Assembly: GCA_021205585.1 (NCBI GenBank)
Contig: JAJPXI010000139.1
Coordinates: 1-29,587, forward strand
Length of the DNA stretch: 29,587 nucleotides
From: Oscillospiraceae bacterium
Lineage (GTDB): Bacteria > Bacillota > Clostridia > Oscillospirales > Oscillospiraceae
Direction: 5' to 3'
Shown piece by piece: positions 23,206-29,574 of the stretch; within the stretch, counting starts at the first letter, position 1; every line of letters starts with the position of its first letter. A model generated the notes under the pieces. That model saw only the letters and a program-made list of their open reading frames with translations. It did no database searches and was not told the DNA's origin. A program made the position numbers and the translations under genes.

Positions 23206-24178
23206 AAACAGTGTTTGGGCGACTCAGTAGTAATGCTGAGAACATAGCTATCTAAACGGGGGATATCTTACTGAGACAATCCCGTACTAAACTTGTGTGT
23301 TGTTTATAAGTGGTGAAAGTTATAGAAGAAAATATAAATTATAGCGTGTATTTACATACGAACAAAGTCAATGGCAAGAAATATGTTGGCCTTACCAAGC
23401 AAAAGCCAGAAAACAGGTGGGGAAAAGACGGAAGGAACTACAAAAATAGCAGTCCGCATTTTTGGAGCGCAATCCAGAAGTACGGCTGGGACAAGTTTGA
23501 ACATCTTGTTATCGCAAGCGACTTAACCAAGGATGGTGCCTGTGCGATAGAAATTGCGTTAATTAAAAAGTTCCAAACGCAAAATAGAGATTTTGGTTAT
23601 AATATTATGCCCGGTGGTGACGCTCCTGAAATTCCCGCCGAAGTCAGAGAAAAGATGTCGCGTTCTATGACCGGCAACAAGAACGGGCTTGGTCACAAGT
23701 GCTCTGAGGAAAAGAAGAGAAAAATTAGTGAAGCACAGAAGGGCAGACGTTTAACGGACGACCATAAGAGAAAGCTATCAGAGGCAAAGAAAGGTAAACC
23801 GCATGGTTCTATGTCAGCAGAAACAAAACGAAAAATCTCTGACTCTCATAAGAAAAGGCCGGTTTATTGTCAAGAAACAGATACTGTCTATCCTTCTATA
23901 CAAGAATGTGCCAGACAACTTGGCTTGTGGGCGACTCTAATTGTTAAGGTTTGCAAAGGAACCCTTAAAACAACTGGTGGGTATCACTTGAGTTATTACG
24001 AACAACACACAATAAATGTCTAACGACTATCCCTATCAAACGGGGAGTAGGGTCAAGCGACCCGAAATGGTAGCCCCCTTCTGATGAAGGGTGAAGATAT
24101 AGTCTGCTCTATATGGCAACATATAGCAGTTCATAAGAGAACGGCGCAAGATTAGCGACCTTGCGCGAACATTAAAGG
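23206..24178 (+). ncRNA. Group I intron with GIY-YIG endonuclease in nrdD
   Basis: P1 is a local hairpin: exon CCU plus intron AAAC pairs with GUUUGGG (23213-23219), with the splice-site U-G wobble. The intron ends AAAGG at 24178. Joining 23205 to 24179 gives YHNL-NTLQSRSGNQLPF, the conserved NrdD sequence, in frame. P7 pairs GACTA (24025-24029) with TAGTC (24100-24104), inside the usual AACGACTA and GAAGATATAGTC landmarks. The endonuclease is inserted before the P7 region, splitting the ribozyme core. Confidence 0.87.
23310..24023 (+). CDS. GIY-YIG homing endonuclease with NUMOD repeats
   Basis: The 237-residue protein has an N-terminal GIY-YIG domain (VYLHTNKVNGKKYVGLTKQ; ENRWGKDGRNY; E at AIEIALIKKF; NIMPGGDAP). 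Four NUMOD3-like DNA-binding repeats follow (EKMSRSMTGNKNG, RKISEAQKGRR, RKLSEAKKGKP, RKISDSHKKRP), then a NUMOD1-type helix-turn-helix (YPSIQECARQLGL). Repeats and catalytic outline look intact, so it may still drive intron homing into intronless nrdD. It starts at GTG 23310 or 23313, with a weak ribosome binding site, which is usual for intron endonucleases. Confidence 0.9.
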   Translation: MVKVIEENINYSVYLHTNKVNGKKYVGLTKQKPENRWGKDGRNYKNSSPHFWSAIQKYGWDKFEHLVIASDLTKDGACAIEIALIKKFQTQNRDFGYNIMPGGDAPEIPAEVREKMSRSMTGNKNGLGHKCSEEKKRKISEAQKGRRLTDDHKRKLSEAKKGKPHGSMSAETKRKISDSHKKRPVYCQETDTVYPSIQECARQLGLWATLIVKVCKGTLKTTGGYHLSYYEQHTINV

Positions 24179-24515
24179 AAACACATTACAATCGCGGTCG
24201 GGCAATCAACTTCCCTTCACGTCCATCAACTACGGCACCTGCACACTTCCAGAGGGCCGTATGGTAATCAAGGAGCTGTTAAACGTCTCAATTGACGGTC
24301 TCGGGAGGCTCCACAAAACGCCGATTTTCCCGTGTGGTATCTTCCAGTGCATGGAGGGTGTGAATAGAAAGCCAGGCGATCCAAACTATGATATGTTCCA
24401 GCTGGCGCTGAAGTCTACGGCCCGGAGGCTTTATCCAAACTATGCGAATTGCAATTGGGGTGGAAACGCCGGATACGATAAGAACGACCCAAGAACGTAT
24501 TTCAGTACCATGGGT
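24179..24515 (+). CDS. nrdD: NrdD, exon 2
   Basis: Exon 2 is 337 bases, bounded by two group I introns. It encodes NTLQSRSGNQLPFTSINYGT, EGRMVIKELLNVSIDGLG, HKTPIFPCGIFQCMEGVN and NDPRTYFSTMG, all strongly conserved parts of the active-site barrel. The first base completes the Leu codon split by intron 1. The exon ends after GGU 24515. Reading on would add KRSYSSCKIL and stop. Confidence 0.92.
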
Positions 24516-24759
24516 AAGCGAAGCTACAGCTCATGTAAAATCCTTTGAACCCTGCCAAGGGGTGTGGGAGAAATCCTGCTAACGGATAGGTCTGTGCGAC
24601 AGATGAGTCCGTGCCAAGCGGCGTTCATGCCGAAGGTGTATCGACTATCCCCGATGAATGTACGGGAGTAGGGTGTGAGATAGGCACGCATCCGAAGCGG
24701 AGGACTGCCATAATGGCAGAAGATATAGTCAGTACCACTGGCGACAGTGGGATAATATG
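24516..24759 (+). ncRNA. ORF-less 244-nt group I intron in nrdD
   Basis: Exon AUGGGU (24510-24515) pairs with GCUCAU (24529-24534) as P1, with a terminal U-G wobble. P7 pairs GACTA (24643-24647) with TAGTC (24726-24730) in TATCGACTA and GAAGATATAGTC. The intron ends in G 24759; joining gives STMG-CRTANGMDINGLG, the conserved NrdD sequence, in frame. It contains no open frame of note and is close to the minimal size of a self-splicing group I intron. Confidence 0.88.
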
Positions 24760-25734
24760 TGTAGAACTGCAAACGGCATGGACATCAACGGCCTTGGACA
24801 ACTCAAAGACGGTCGCGGCAATATCTGTCCCGTCACGATTGTCATGCCGACCATCGCAATGGAGGCAAAGGAACTGGCTGGAAAATCCGGCACCAATATC
24901 GTAGACGAGTTCATGTCGCTGCTTGACACGAAGATCCACGAGGCAAAGGATATGCTGCTCGAACGTTTCGACTGGATCTGCAATCAGTCCGCAGAGTCTG
25001 CAAAGTTCATGTACGAGAACAATGTCATGGCCGGATACGTCCCCGAAGAAGGAATTCGCTCCGCTTTAAAACACGGAACGCTGGTTATTGGACAGCTTGG
25101 CCTTGCGGAGACGTTGCAAATCCTAATCGGCTGTAATCACACACAGCCCGCAGGGATGGAGCTGGCCAAACAAATTGAGCAGTTATTCAAAGACAGATGC
25201 GCCGAGTTCAAAAAAGAGTATAAGTTAAATTTTGGGGTTTACTATACGCCAGCAGAAAATCTCTGCTATACCGCTATGATAAAGTTCAGAGAGAAGTATG
25301 GCGTGATTCCGAACGTCTCAGAGAACGATTACTTTACAAACAGTATCCACGTCCCCGTGTGGGAGAAGGTGACGCCGTTTGAGAAGATCGACATTGAGTC
25401 TCAGCTCACCGGATACTCCAACGCCGGGTGTATTACATATGTAGAATTGAGCGGGTCTGTGAAACATAACATCGAGGCTCTTGAAACGCTGGTCAACTAT
25501 GCTATGGATAAGGACGTTCCGTATTTCGCAATCAACGTCCCGAATGATATGTGCATGAACTGCGGATATACTGACGAGATTGGGGATAAGTGTCCCATGT
25601 GTGGGTGTGCAGAAATTAGCAGATTGTGTCGCGTAACCGGATATCTAACCGGGAATTACAAGACAGCGTTCAATACTGGGAAACAACAAGAGGTTGAAAT
25701 GAGACAGGATCATACGAGAGTGACGGTTGAGTGA
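24760..25734 (+). CDS. nrdD: NrdD, exon 3
   Basis: Exon 3 encodes the C-terminal 324 residues: CRTANGMDINGLGQLKDGRG, NICPVTIVMPTIAMEA, GCNHTQPAGMELAKQIEQ and TYVELSGSVKHNIEALETLVNYAMDK. The zinc site CMNCGYTDEIGDKCPMCGCAE follows, then the radical loop RVTGYLTGN, whose Gly carries the radical made by NrdG. The protein ends DHTRVTVE. NrdG follows about 20 bases later, so activase and enzyme are co-expressed. Confidence 0.93.
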   Translation, partial: CRTANGMDINGLGQLKDGRGNICPVTIVMPTIAMEAKELAGKSGTNIVDEFMSLLDTKIHEAKDMLLERFDWICNQSAESAKFMYENNVMAGYVPEEGIRSALKHGTLVIGQLGLAETLQILIGCNHTQPAGMELAKQIEQLFKDRCAEFKKEYKLNFGVYYTPAENLCYTAMIKFREKYGVIPNVSENDYFTNSIHVPVWEKVTPFEKIDIESQLTGYSNAGCITYVELSGSVKHNIEALETLVNYAMDKDVPYFAINVPNDMCMNCGYTDEIGDKCPMCGCAEISRLCRVTGYLTGNYKTAFNTGKQQEVEMRQDHTRVTVE

Positions 25735-25753
25735 GTGATAAGAGGTGGTGTAA

Positions 25754-26287
25754 ATTAACTACATTGAAATTGAAAAAGCGTCGGTCAGCAACGGGGCTGG
25801 CTTCCGGGTCGTCCTGTGGGTATCAGGATGTAGTATCAGATGCCTAAATTGCCAGAACCCAGAGACGTGGGATTTTGACGCCGGTCGAGAGTTTACGCCG
25901 GAGATAAAGGAGAAGTTGTTTCACGCCCTCGAAAAAGAGTGGGTACATGGAATCACATTCAGCGGTGGACACCCGCTCGAAGAGCAGAACCTGCCCGTTA
26001 TCGTCTCTTTGATTCAGGAAATCAGGCAACGCCTTCCTTGTAAAACAATCTGGCTTTACACTGGATTCGACCTGAAATTCAATGATTTTTTGAGCGACGG
26101 GTTGGCTGGACAAGCCTTGCGTGGCTGTGACATCGTTGTGGACGGCAGATATATCGACTCTGAACGAGACATCACTCTGCCATTCAGAGGTAGCTCAAAC
26201 CAGCGCGTCATCGACGTACAGGCCAGTATAAAAGCTGGAGAGATTGTGTTGTGGAACGGAGGTGATTTTGATACCGGAGTCGGTTAG
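25754..26287 (+). CDS. nrdG: NrdG, anaerobic ribonucleotide reductase activase (radical SAM)
   Basis: The 177-residue radical SAM enzyme makes the glycyl radical of NrdD. It has GCSIRCLNCQN, the CX3CX2C iron-sulfur motif (Cys about 26, 30, 33), GITFSGGHPLEEQN and TIWLYTGFDL. The frame has a TAA at 25751 immediately before ATT 25754 and no ATG, GTG or TTG before the iron-sulfur motif, so ATT must be the start. AGAGGTGG lies just upstream. This is the cleanest case for ATT initiation in the window. Confidence 0.93.
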   Translation: MNYIEIEKASVSNGAGFRVVLWVSGCSIRCLNCQNPETWDFDAGREFTPEIKEKLFHALEKEWVHGITFSGGHPLEEQNLPVIVSLIQEIRQRLPCKTIWLYTGFDLKFNDFLSDGLAGQALRGCDIVVDGRYIDSERDITLPFRGSSNQRVIDVQASIKAGEIVLWNGGDFDTGVG

Positions 26288-26882
26288 AGATTGGACAGGC
26301 AATCATAGGAGTGTTTATGCAACCCTGGGTGCTTCCAGTCATAGCGATAAAGAGAGACAGTGGCATGACTATTATGCGACCGATCCGAAGGCGATGGAGT
26401 TACTACTCGCAGAAGAAGATTTCGCGCCTGTGATTTGGGAATGCGCCTGTGGTCAAGGACATTTGTCAAGGGTTCTTGAGGCGCATGGGTTCAAGGTAAT
26501 AAGCACGGACTTGATTTATAGGGGGTTTGGCAGTCCTGAGCCTTTTGATTTTCTGGAAGACACTCTGGGGGGTTTCAACGGAGACATCATCACAAACCCG
26601 CCGTACAAATATGCGCTCCAATTTATAGAGAGGGCTTTAGAGATCGTACAGCCCGGGAGAAAAGTGGCAATGTTCCTAAAGCTACAATTTCTTGAAGGGA
26701 AGGCGCGAAAGCAATTCTTCTTAGAGAATCCTCCGAAGCGAGTATATGTGAGTTCTTCACGATTGAATTGTGCGATGAACGGTGATTTTGAGGCCCGTAC
26801 CGCAAGCAGCGCAGTTTGCTATGCGTGGTTTGTGTGGGAAAAGGGATTCAAGGGCGACCCGATCATCAAGTGGATAAACTAA
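26268..26882 (+). CDS. Class I SAM-dependent methyltransferase-like protein (NPPY)
   Basis: The protein (about 204 residues) has DKERQWHDYYATDPKAMELLL, SAM motif I ECACGQGHLSRVLEAHGFKVISTDL and catalytic motif DIITNPPYKYALQFIERAL, the N-P-P-Y of N6-adenine methyltransferases. It probably modifies adenine in DNA or RNA; phages use this to escape restriction. GGAGGTG (26258-26264) points to TTG 26268 or ATA 26271, with earlier in-frame TTG 26244 possible. The start overlaps the nrdG end by 20 bases. Confidence 0.8.
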   Translation: MIPESVRDWTGNHRSVYATLGASSHSDKERQWHDYYATDPKAMELLLAEEDFAPVIWECACGQGHLSRVLEAHGFKVISTDLIYRGFGSPEPFDFLEDTLGGFNGDIITNPPYKYALQFIERALEIVQPGRKVAMFLKLQFLEGKARKQFFLENPPKRVYVSSSRLNCAMNGDFEARTASSAVCYAWFVWEKGFKGDPIIKWIN

Positions 26883-26931
26883 AAGGTGGAATTTTTAATT
26901 ACGAAACGAGCGTTTTGTGGAGGTGAGATTT

Positions 26932-27213
26932 ATTAGCACTACATACTATGACCCCGGCGATGAGAGGTTCTACGACCCAGGCGATGAAGATATCAACGGG
27001 TATACTCCGCCCACCGATAACAGTGTGGAGGACGACTGGGATGACGACGCGAGATATAAGATCACACCGAAGGGCATCGCGGCGCTGGCTCTGAAGCAAT
27101 GCGGCCTAGTGCAGTCCATCGACGATGACCGGATCGACGGCTTCTGGAAAATCTTTTCGGTTGATATGGAGCAGTGTGGGTATGTGATGAGCGAGGAGGA
27201 GACCGGCAATTAA
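26932..27213 (+). CDS. Acidic hypothetical protein
   Basis: The protein (about 93 residues) is very acidic, with repeated YDPGDERFYDPGDED at the start and DDWDDDARYKITPKGIAALALKQCG in the middle. Possibly a winged-helix-like C-terminal part (KITPKGIAALAL) follows. GTGGAGGTG lies 8 bases before ATT 26932, while the in-frame GTG 26917 coincides with that ribosome binding site. ATT is thus the likely start. Function unknown. Confidence 0.5.
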   Translation: MSTTYYDPGDERFYDPGDEDINGYTPPTDNSVEDDWDDDARYKITPKGIAALALKQCGLVQSIDDDRIDGFWKIFSVDMEQCGYVMSEEETGN

Positions 27214-27214
27214 A

Positions 27215-27722
27215 ATGGACGTGGTTGCCGGGAGCAGGAACGATGAGTTCTATACTCCTGGCTACGCAATCGACCCGATCCTCAAATACATCCCAAACAA
27301 CAGCACCGTCTGGTGCCCGTTCGATAGTTCCGGCAGGCGGGGCATACGGTTATCGCGACGCACATTTCCGATAGGGGGGGCGAGGGGACTTCTTCCAAGC
27401 CTCCCCTCCGGGGTGCGACTACATCGTCAGCAATCCGCCGTACAGCCTGAAAACCGAGGTGCTGCAAAGGCTTTTCGCCTTACACATTCCGTTCGCTATG
27501 TTGATCGGCGTGGTTGGACTGTTTGAGAGCCAGAAGCGATTTGAGATGTTTCGGGACAATGAGTTTGAAATTATGTACATGAACCGGAGGGTTGCGTACT
27601 TCAAGGATTACTCAGAGCAGAAGCCATCTTTGAACCCACCATTCAGCAGCGTGTACATATGCAGCGGGGTTTTGCCCCAGCAAATCGTATTTGAAGAAAT
27701 AAAGAGAGGTAGTTATCTATGA
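27215..27722 (+). pseudogene. Frameshifted methyltransferase-like gene (NPPY)
   Basis: The gene begins MDVVAGSRNDEFYTPGYAID and ILKYIPNNSTVWCPFD in one frame, continues GHTVIATHIS in a second (from about 27340), and DFFQASPPGCDYIVSNPPYS to the end EEIKRGSYL in a third (from about 27387). Both shifts go in the same direction and each would be cured by one extra G, in the G runs near 27338-27342 and 27365-27378. The pieces together make a typical phage DNA adenine methyltransferase-like protein of about 170 residues. It is either a decayed gene or carries two homopolymer sequencing errors; programmed frameshifting twice is unlikely. Confidence 0.7.
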
Positions 27723-27796
27723 TTTTTCTCGCCATCGACTGCGTGGTCGCAGCCGTAGCAATCTGCCTTATTGTGTTTGATCGGAGGCGGCCGTAA
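27719..27796 (+). CDS. 25-residue membrane peptide
   Basis: The frame MIFLAIDCVVAAVAICLIVF ends DRRRP: one hydrophobic helix with a basic tail. AGAGAGGTAG precedes the ATG, which overlaps the previous stop (ATGA). Its stop overlaps the next start (TAATG). It is the first of three chained tiny membrane proteins. Confidence 0.5.
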   Translation: MIFLAIDCVVAAVAICLIVFDRRRP

Positions 27797-27918
27797 TGTG
27801 GTTTGATATTTTGATGACCGTAGCTCTTATCATACTTATCATAGGTGGCATTGGCACCATCGCTTTGACAATGACACTACTATACAAAGAGTGGAAAGGA
27901 TTGAAGGATGAGGATTAA
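27796..27918 (+). CDS. 40-residue membrane peptide
   Basis: A hydrophobic helix (VALIILIIGGIGTIALTMTLL) is followed by YKEWKGLKDED. The ATG overlaps the preceding stop, and the next ATG follows the stop directly, so translation is coupled rather than driven by its own ribosome binding site. Function unknown. Confidence 0.5.
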   Translation: MWFDILMTVALIILIIGGIGTIALTMTLLYKEWKGLKDED

Positions 27919-28023
27919 ATGAGAATGCTCGGAGAAATTGTTCTGTGCGCTGCGGTTGCCGTCATTGTCGTGATGATACTGTACTGGTTCGACAATCGCG
28001 GCGGCAGAGGCAGACTGACATAA
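27919..28023 (+). CDS. 34-residue membrane peptide
   Basis: The frame MRMLGEIVLCAAVAVIVVMI continues LYWFDNRGGRGRLT: one helix and a basic, Gly-rich tail. It begins right after the preceding stop, with GGATGAGGAT upstream. Third of the tiny membrane chain before dUTPase. Confidence 0.5.
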   Translation: MRMLGEIVLCAAVAVIVVMILYWFDNRGGRGRLT

Positions 28024-28046
28024 TTGATTTATAAGGAGACTGATTG

Positions 28047-28541
28047 ATGCAAATAAAAAGAGGAGCAAGGCCGGAGCCGCAGGAGATCCGAATTAAATAC
28101 CATGTGGAGGGATTGGAGCGCATCCAAAAAATCAGCGTGGGCGACTGGATCGACCTGCGGGCCGCAGAGGATGTAAAACTGTCGGCTGGAGACTTTGAGC
28201 TGATTTCCCTGGGTGTATCTATGAAACTTCCCGAAGGATATGAAGCTCATGTTGTCCCCAGAAGTTCTACCTTTAAGACCTGGGGAATCATCCAGACAAA
28301 CAGCATGGGCGTCATCGACAACAGCTATTGCGGGGAAAACGACATTTGGAAAATGCCAGTCTATGCGGTTCGAGATACCGCGATCCACCGCAATGATAGA
28401 ATCTGCCAGTTCCGAATCGTCAAGTCCATGAAGCCTGTGCGATTCGTTGAAGTGGAATATATGGACGCGCCAGACCGTGATGGCTTTGGCTCGACCGGTA
28501 CACAAAACATCAATATGAAAACGGAGGAAAGACATGACTAA
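28047..28541 (+). CDS. dut: dUTP diphosphatase (trimeric dUTPase)
   Basis: The 164-residue enzyme hydrolyses dUTP to dUMP, keeping uracil out of DNA and feeding dTMP synthesis. Five motifs are in order: DLRAAEDV (1), PRSSTFKTWG (2), NSMGVIDNSYCGEND (3), IHRNDRICQFRIVKS (4) and DRDGFGSTGTQ (5). AAGGAGA precedes ATG 28047. Its last bases overlap the next gene. It complements dNMP kinase, deoxyribonucleotidase and the reductase. Confidence 0.93.
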   Translation: MQIKRGARPEPQEIRIKYHVEGLERIQKISVGDWIDLRAAEDVKLSAGDFELISLGVSMKLPEGYEAHVVPRSSTFKTWGIIQTNSMGVIDNSYCGENDIWKMPVYAVRDTAIHRNDRICQFRIVKSMKPVRFVEVEYMDAPDRDGFGSTGTQNINMKTEERHD

Positions 28542-28920
28542 GCAATTTACTAACATCCAGGTTGTAAACATTCTGAACGCTTCGGCCGATGAGAAGGGCA
28601 AGGCACTGCGGGAAAAGCGGCTGCCGATCCGCCTGCTCTACGCATACCAGCGGAGCCTGAAGGAGATGGAAGCGGCGTACAATGCTTACAACGAGACCCG
28701 CGTCGCGCTTTTCGATAAGTACGGGGCCGACCCCTCCAAGGAGTTGTCCGGCAAGGAAGATCCTCAGTTCCAGAAGGAACTTGTTGAGCTGCTGAATATG
28801 CCTGTAGAGGTGGACGTCCACGTCGCCCCCGAGAGCGTACTGGACAGCGTAGGAACGGAGAACTACGACACCTTGACCCTGGATGAGCTGGACAGAATTT
28901 CGTGGCTCCTGGGCGACTGA
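28534..28920 (+). CDS. DUF1617-like hypothetical phage protein
   Basis: The 128-residue protein begins TNIQVVNILNASADEKGKAL, then LREKRLPIRLLYAYQRSLKEMEAAYNAYNETR, and ends LTLDELDRISWLLGD. This helix-rich pattern, with an N-terminal Leu-Pro segment and a C-terminal acidic helix, resembles the small phage DUF1617 family, of unknown function. GGAGGAAAG lies before the ATG, within the dut end. Assignment is by general pattern only. Confidence 0.6.
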   Translation: MTKQFTNIQVVNILNASADEKGKALREKRLPIRLLYAYQRSLKEMEAAYNAYNETRVALFDKYGADPSKELSGKEDPQFQKELVELLNMPVEVDVHVAPESVLDSVGTENYDTLTLDELDRISWLLGD

Positions 28921-28935
28921 GAGAGCAGGGAAGTG

Positions 28936-29094
28936 ATGAAGGTGAATCTCCTTAAACTGAAAGAAAACCTGAAGGAAGACCTGCGCTGGGCAGAACAGAT
29001 GCCGGTCGAACCGTTGGTAAAAGACCTCCAGGTCACGATCGACATCATTGATTTGTTGGACAAGATGTCCTGCGACAAGCTCACAGATCAGTAA
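28936..29094 (+). CDS. 52-residue helical hypothetical protein
   Basis: The frame MKVNLLKLKENLKEDLRWAE continues with a charged, heptad-like helix (LVKDLQVTIDIIDLLDKM) to CDKLTDQ. It is probably a small helical or coiled-coil protein. AGCAGGGAAG precedes ATG 28936. It is the last gene of the + strand run in this window. Confidence 0.5.
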   Translation: MKVNLLKLKENLKEDLRWAEQMPVEPLVKDLQVTIDIIDLLDKMSCDKLTDQ

Positions 29095-29118
29095 CGATCT
29101 ATTTGGTAAAAATTTCAC

Positions 29119-29147
29119 TTGACAATTACATACTGCGGCGGTAAAAT
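29119..29147 (+). promoter_or_regulatory. Consensus promoter for a short + strand RNA
   Basis: A perfect TTGACA (29119-29124) and TAAAAT (29142-29147) are 17 bp apart. The promoter is closely related in sequence to the opposing minus promoter (29519-29491): both read TTGACAATTA, then ACTGCG, then GG before the -10. Confidence 0.85.
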
Positions 29148-29153
29148 AAAAGC

Positions 29154-29260
29154 GTGGAAACCCAGACGGTTGCCACTTACAGTACGAACACTTGTAGTAT
29201 AGGTCCAAGCCCTAACCACCTGTGAGCCGCCTGATGCAGCAGACGGCTCACTTCTCTTTT
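29154..29260 (+). ncRNA. Putative 107-nt small RNA, antisense to the minus-strand peptide end
   Basis: From the promoter to the terminator the transcript would be about 107 nt and has no convincing ORF. Its 5' end folds into GTGG-A-AACC/GGTT-G-CCAC (29154-29176), and the 3' end is the terminator hairpin. It is complementary to the end and 3' UTR of the minus-strand peptide message, as in Bacillus txpA/RatA-type type I systems. Start and role are predicted. Confidence 0.6.
29222..29260 (+). terminator. Intrinsic terminator of the small RNA
   Basis: GTGAGCCG (29222-29229) pairs with CGGCTCAC (29244-29251), with inner CTG/CAG pairs, followed by TTCTCTTTT. Confidence 0.75.
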
Positions 29261-29382
29261 CCGCAAATTGCGTTCAGTATCTGGATAATCGTCCAGATGA
29301 CGAAGCACCAATCAGCAAATTCGTGAAGTGTTATATGTATCGCCTCCCTTCGAGAAATGAATTTCCCGCGAGGGCTATACAC
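29248..29382 (-). CDS. Small hydrophobic protein, type I toxin candidate
   Basis: From GTG 29382 the frame gives 44 residues: a basic start (YSPRGKFISRREAIHITLH), a hydrophobic helix (EFADWCFVIWTIIQILNAI) and CGKEK. AAGGAGG (29393-29387) lies 4 bases before this GTG, but both sit in the loop of an 8-bp hairpin (29365-29372/29399-29406). A second GGGAGG (29348-29343) suits ATA 29334, which would give only the 28-residue membrane part. The message starts from a perfect promoter (29519-29491), and its 3' end overlaps the + strand RNA. Size, topology and convergent layout fit a type I toxin; no family match is claimed. Confidence 0.45.
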   Translation of the reverse strand: MYSPRGKFISRREAIHITLHEFADWCFVIWTIIQILNAICGKEK

Positions 29383-29490
29383 AAAGCCTCCTTCCGCTCT
29401 CGCGGGAGTCAGGCAACCGTCCTTTTAACCGTACACCGTTTATGGAGAAGGGTAGAGGTTTACGATAAACGGTGGGTTTCCACGGACGAT

Positions 29491-29519
29491 ATTATACCAA
29501 CGCAGTCGTTAATTGTCAA
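29491..29519 (-). promoter_or_regulatory. Consensus minus-strand promoter of the peptide message
   Basis: On the minus strand TTGACA (29519-29514) and TATAAT (29496-29491) are exactly 17 bp apart, a full consensus. Transcription would begin near 29484, and the RNA starts around CGTGGAAACCC, the same eleven bases as at the + strand RNA start (29153-29163). Confidence 0.88.
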
Positions 29520-29536
29520 TCGGACATATATGGGCC

Positions 29537-29574
29537 AAAAAAAAAGCACCACCGGGCATTGCGCCCGGCGGTGC
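29537..29574 (-). terminator. Strong minus-strand terminator of a gene to the right
   Basis: GCACC-A-CCGGGC (29546-29557) pairs with GCCCGG-C-GGTGC (29563-29574); the one odd position is a G-U wobble in minus-strand RNA. Nine Ts follow on the minus strand (29545-29537). It implies a minus-strand gene beyond the window and insulates the peptide promoter from it. Confidence 0.88.

Noticed and set aside
23223..23240. Alternative P1 for the first nrdD intron (CTCAGT with GCTGAG, U-G at its end)
   Set aside because: It pairs perfectly, but splicing there finds no 3' G that keeps the frame and would add residues not found in NrdD. It is better read as P2 of the intron.
23660..23860. Repeated segments as a CRISPR array
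   Set aside because: The repeats are in protein sequence (NUMOD3 motifs) and are not identical DNA units with spacers. No CRISPR array was seen anywhere in the window.
25916..26287. A 123-residue protein from ATG 25916
   Set aside because: It is the C-terminal part of NrdG; the radical SAM cysteines lie upstream in frame.
27330..27390. Programmed -1 frameshifting in the methyltransferase gene
   Set aside because: Two successive shifts would be needed, and no downstream stimulatory structure is evident; gene decay or read errors are simpler.
28029..29208. Long minus-strand frames opposite dut and the DUF1617-like gene
   Set aside because: They are shadows of clearly coding + strand genes with good motifs.
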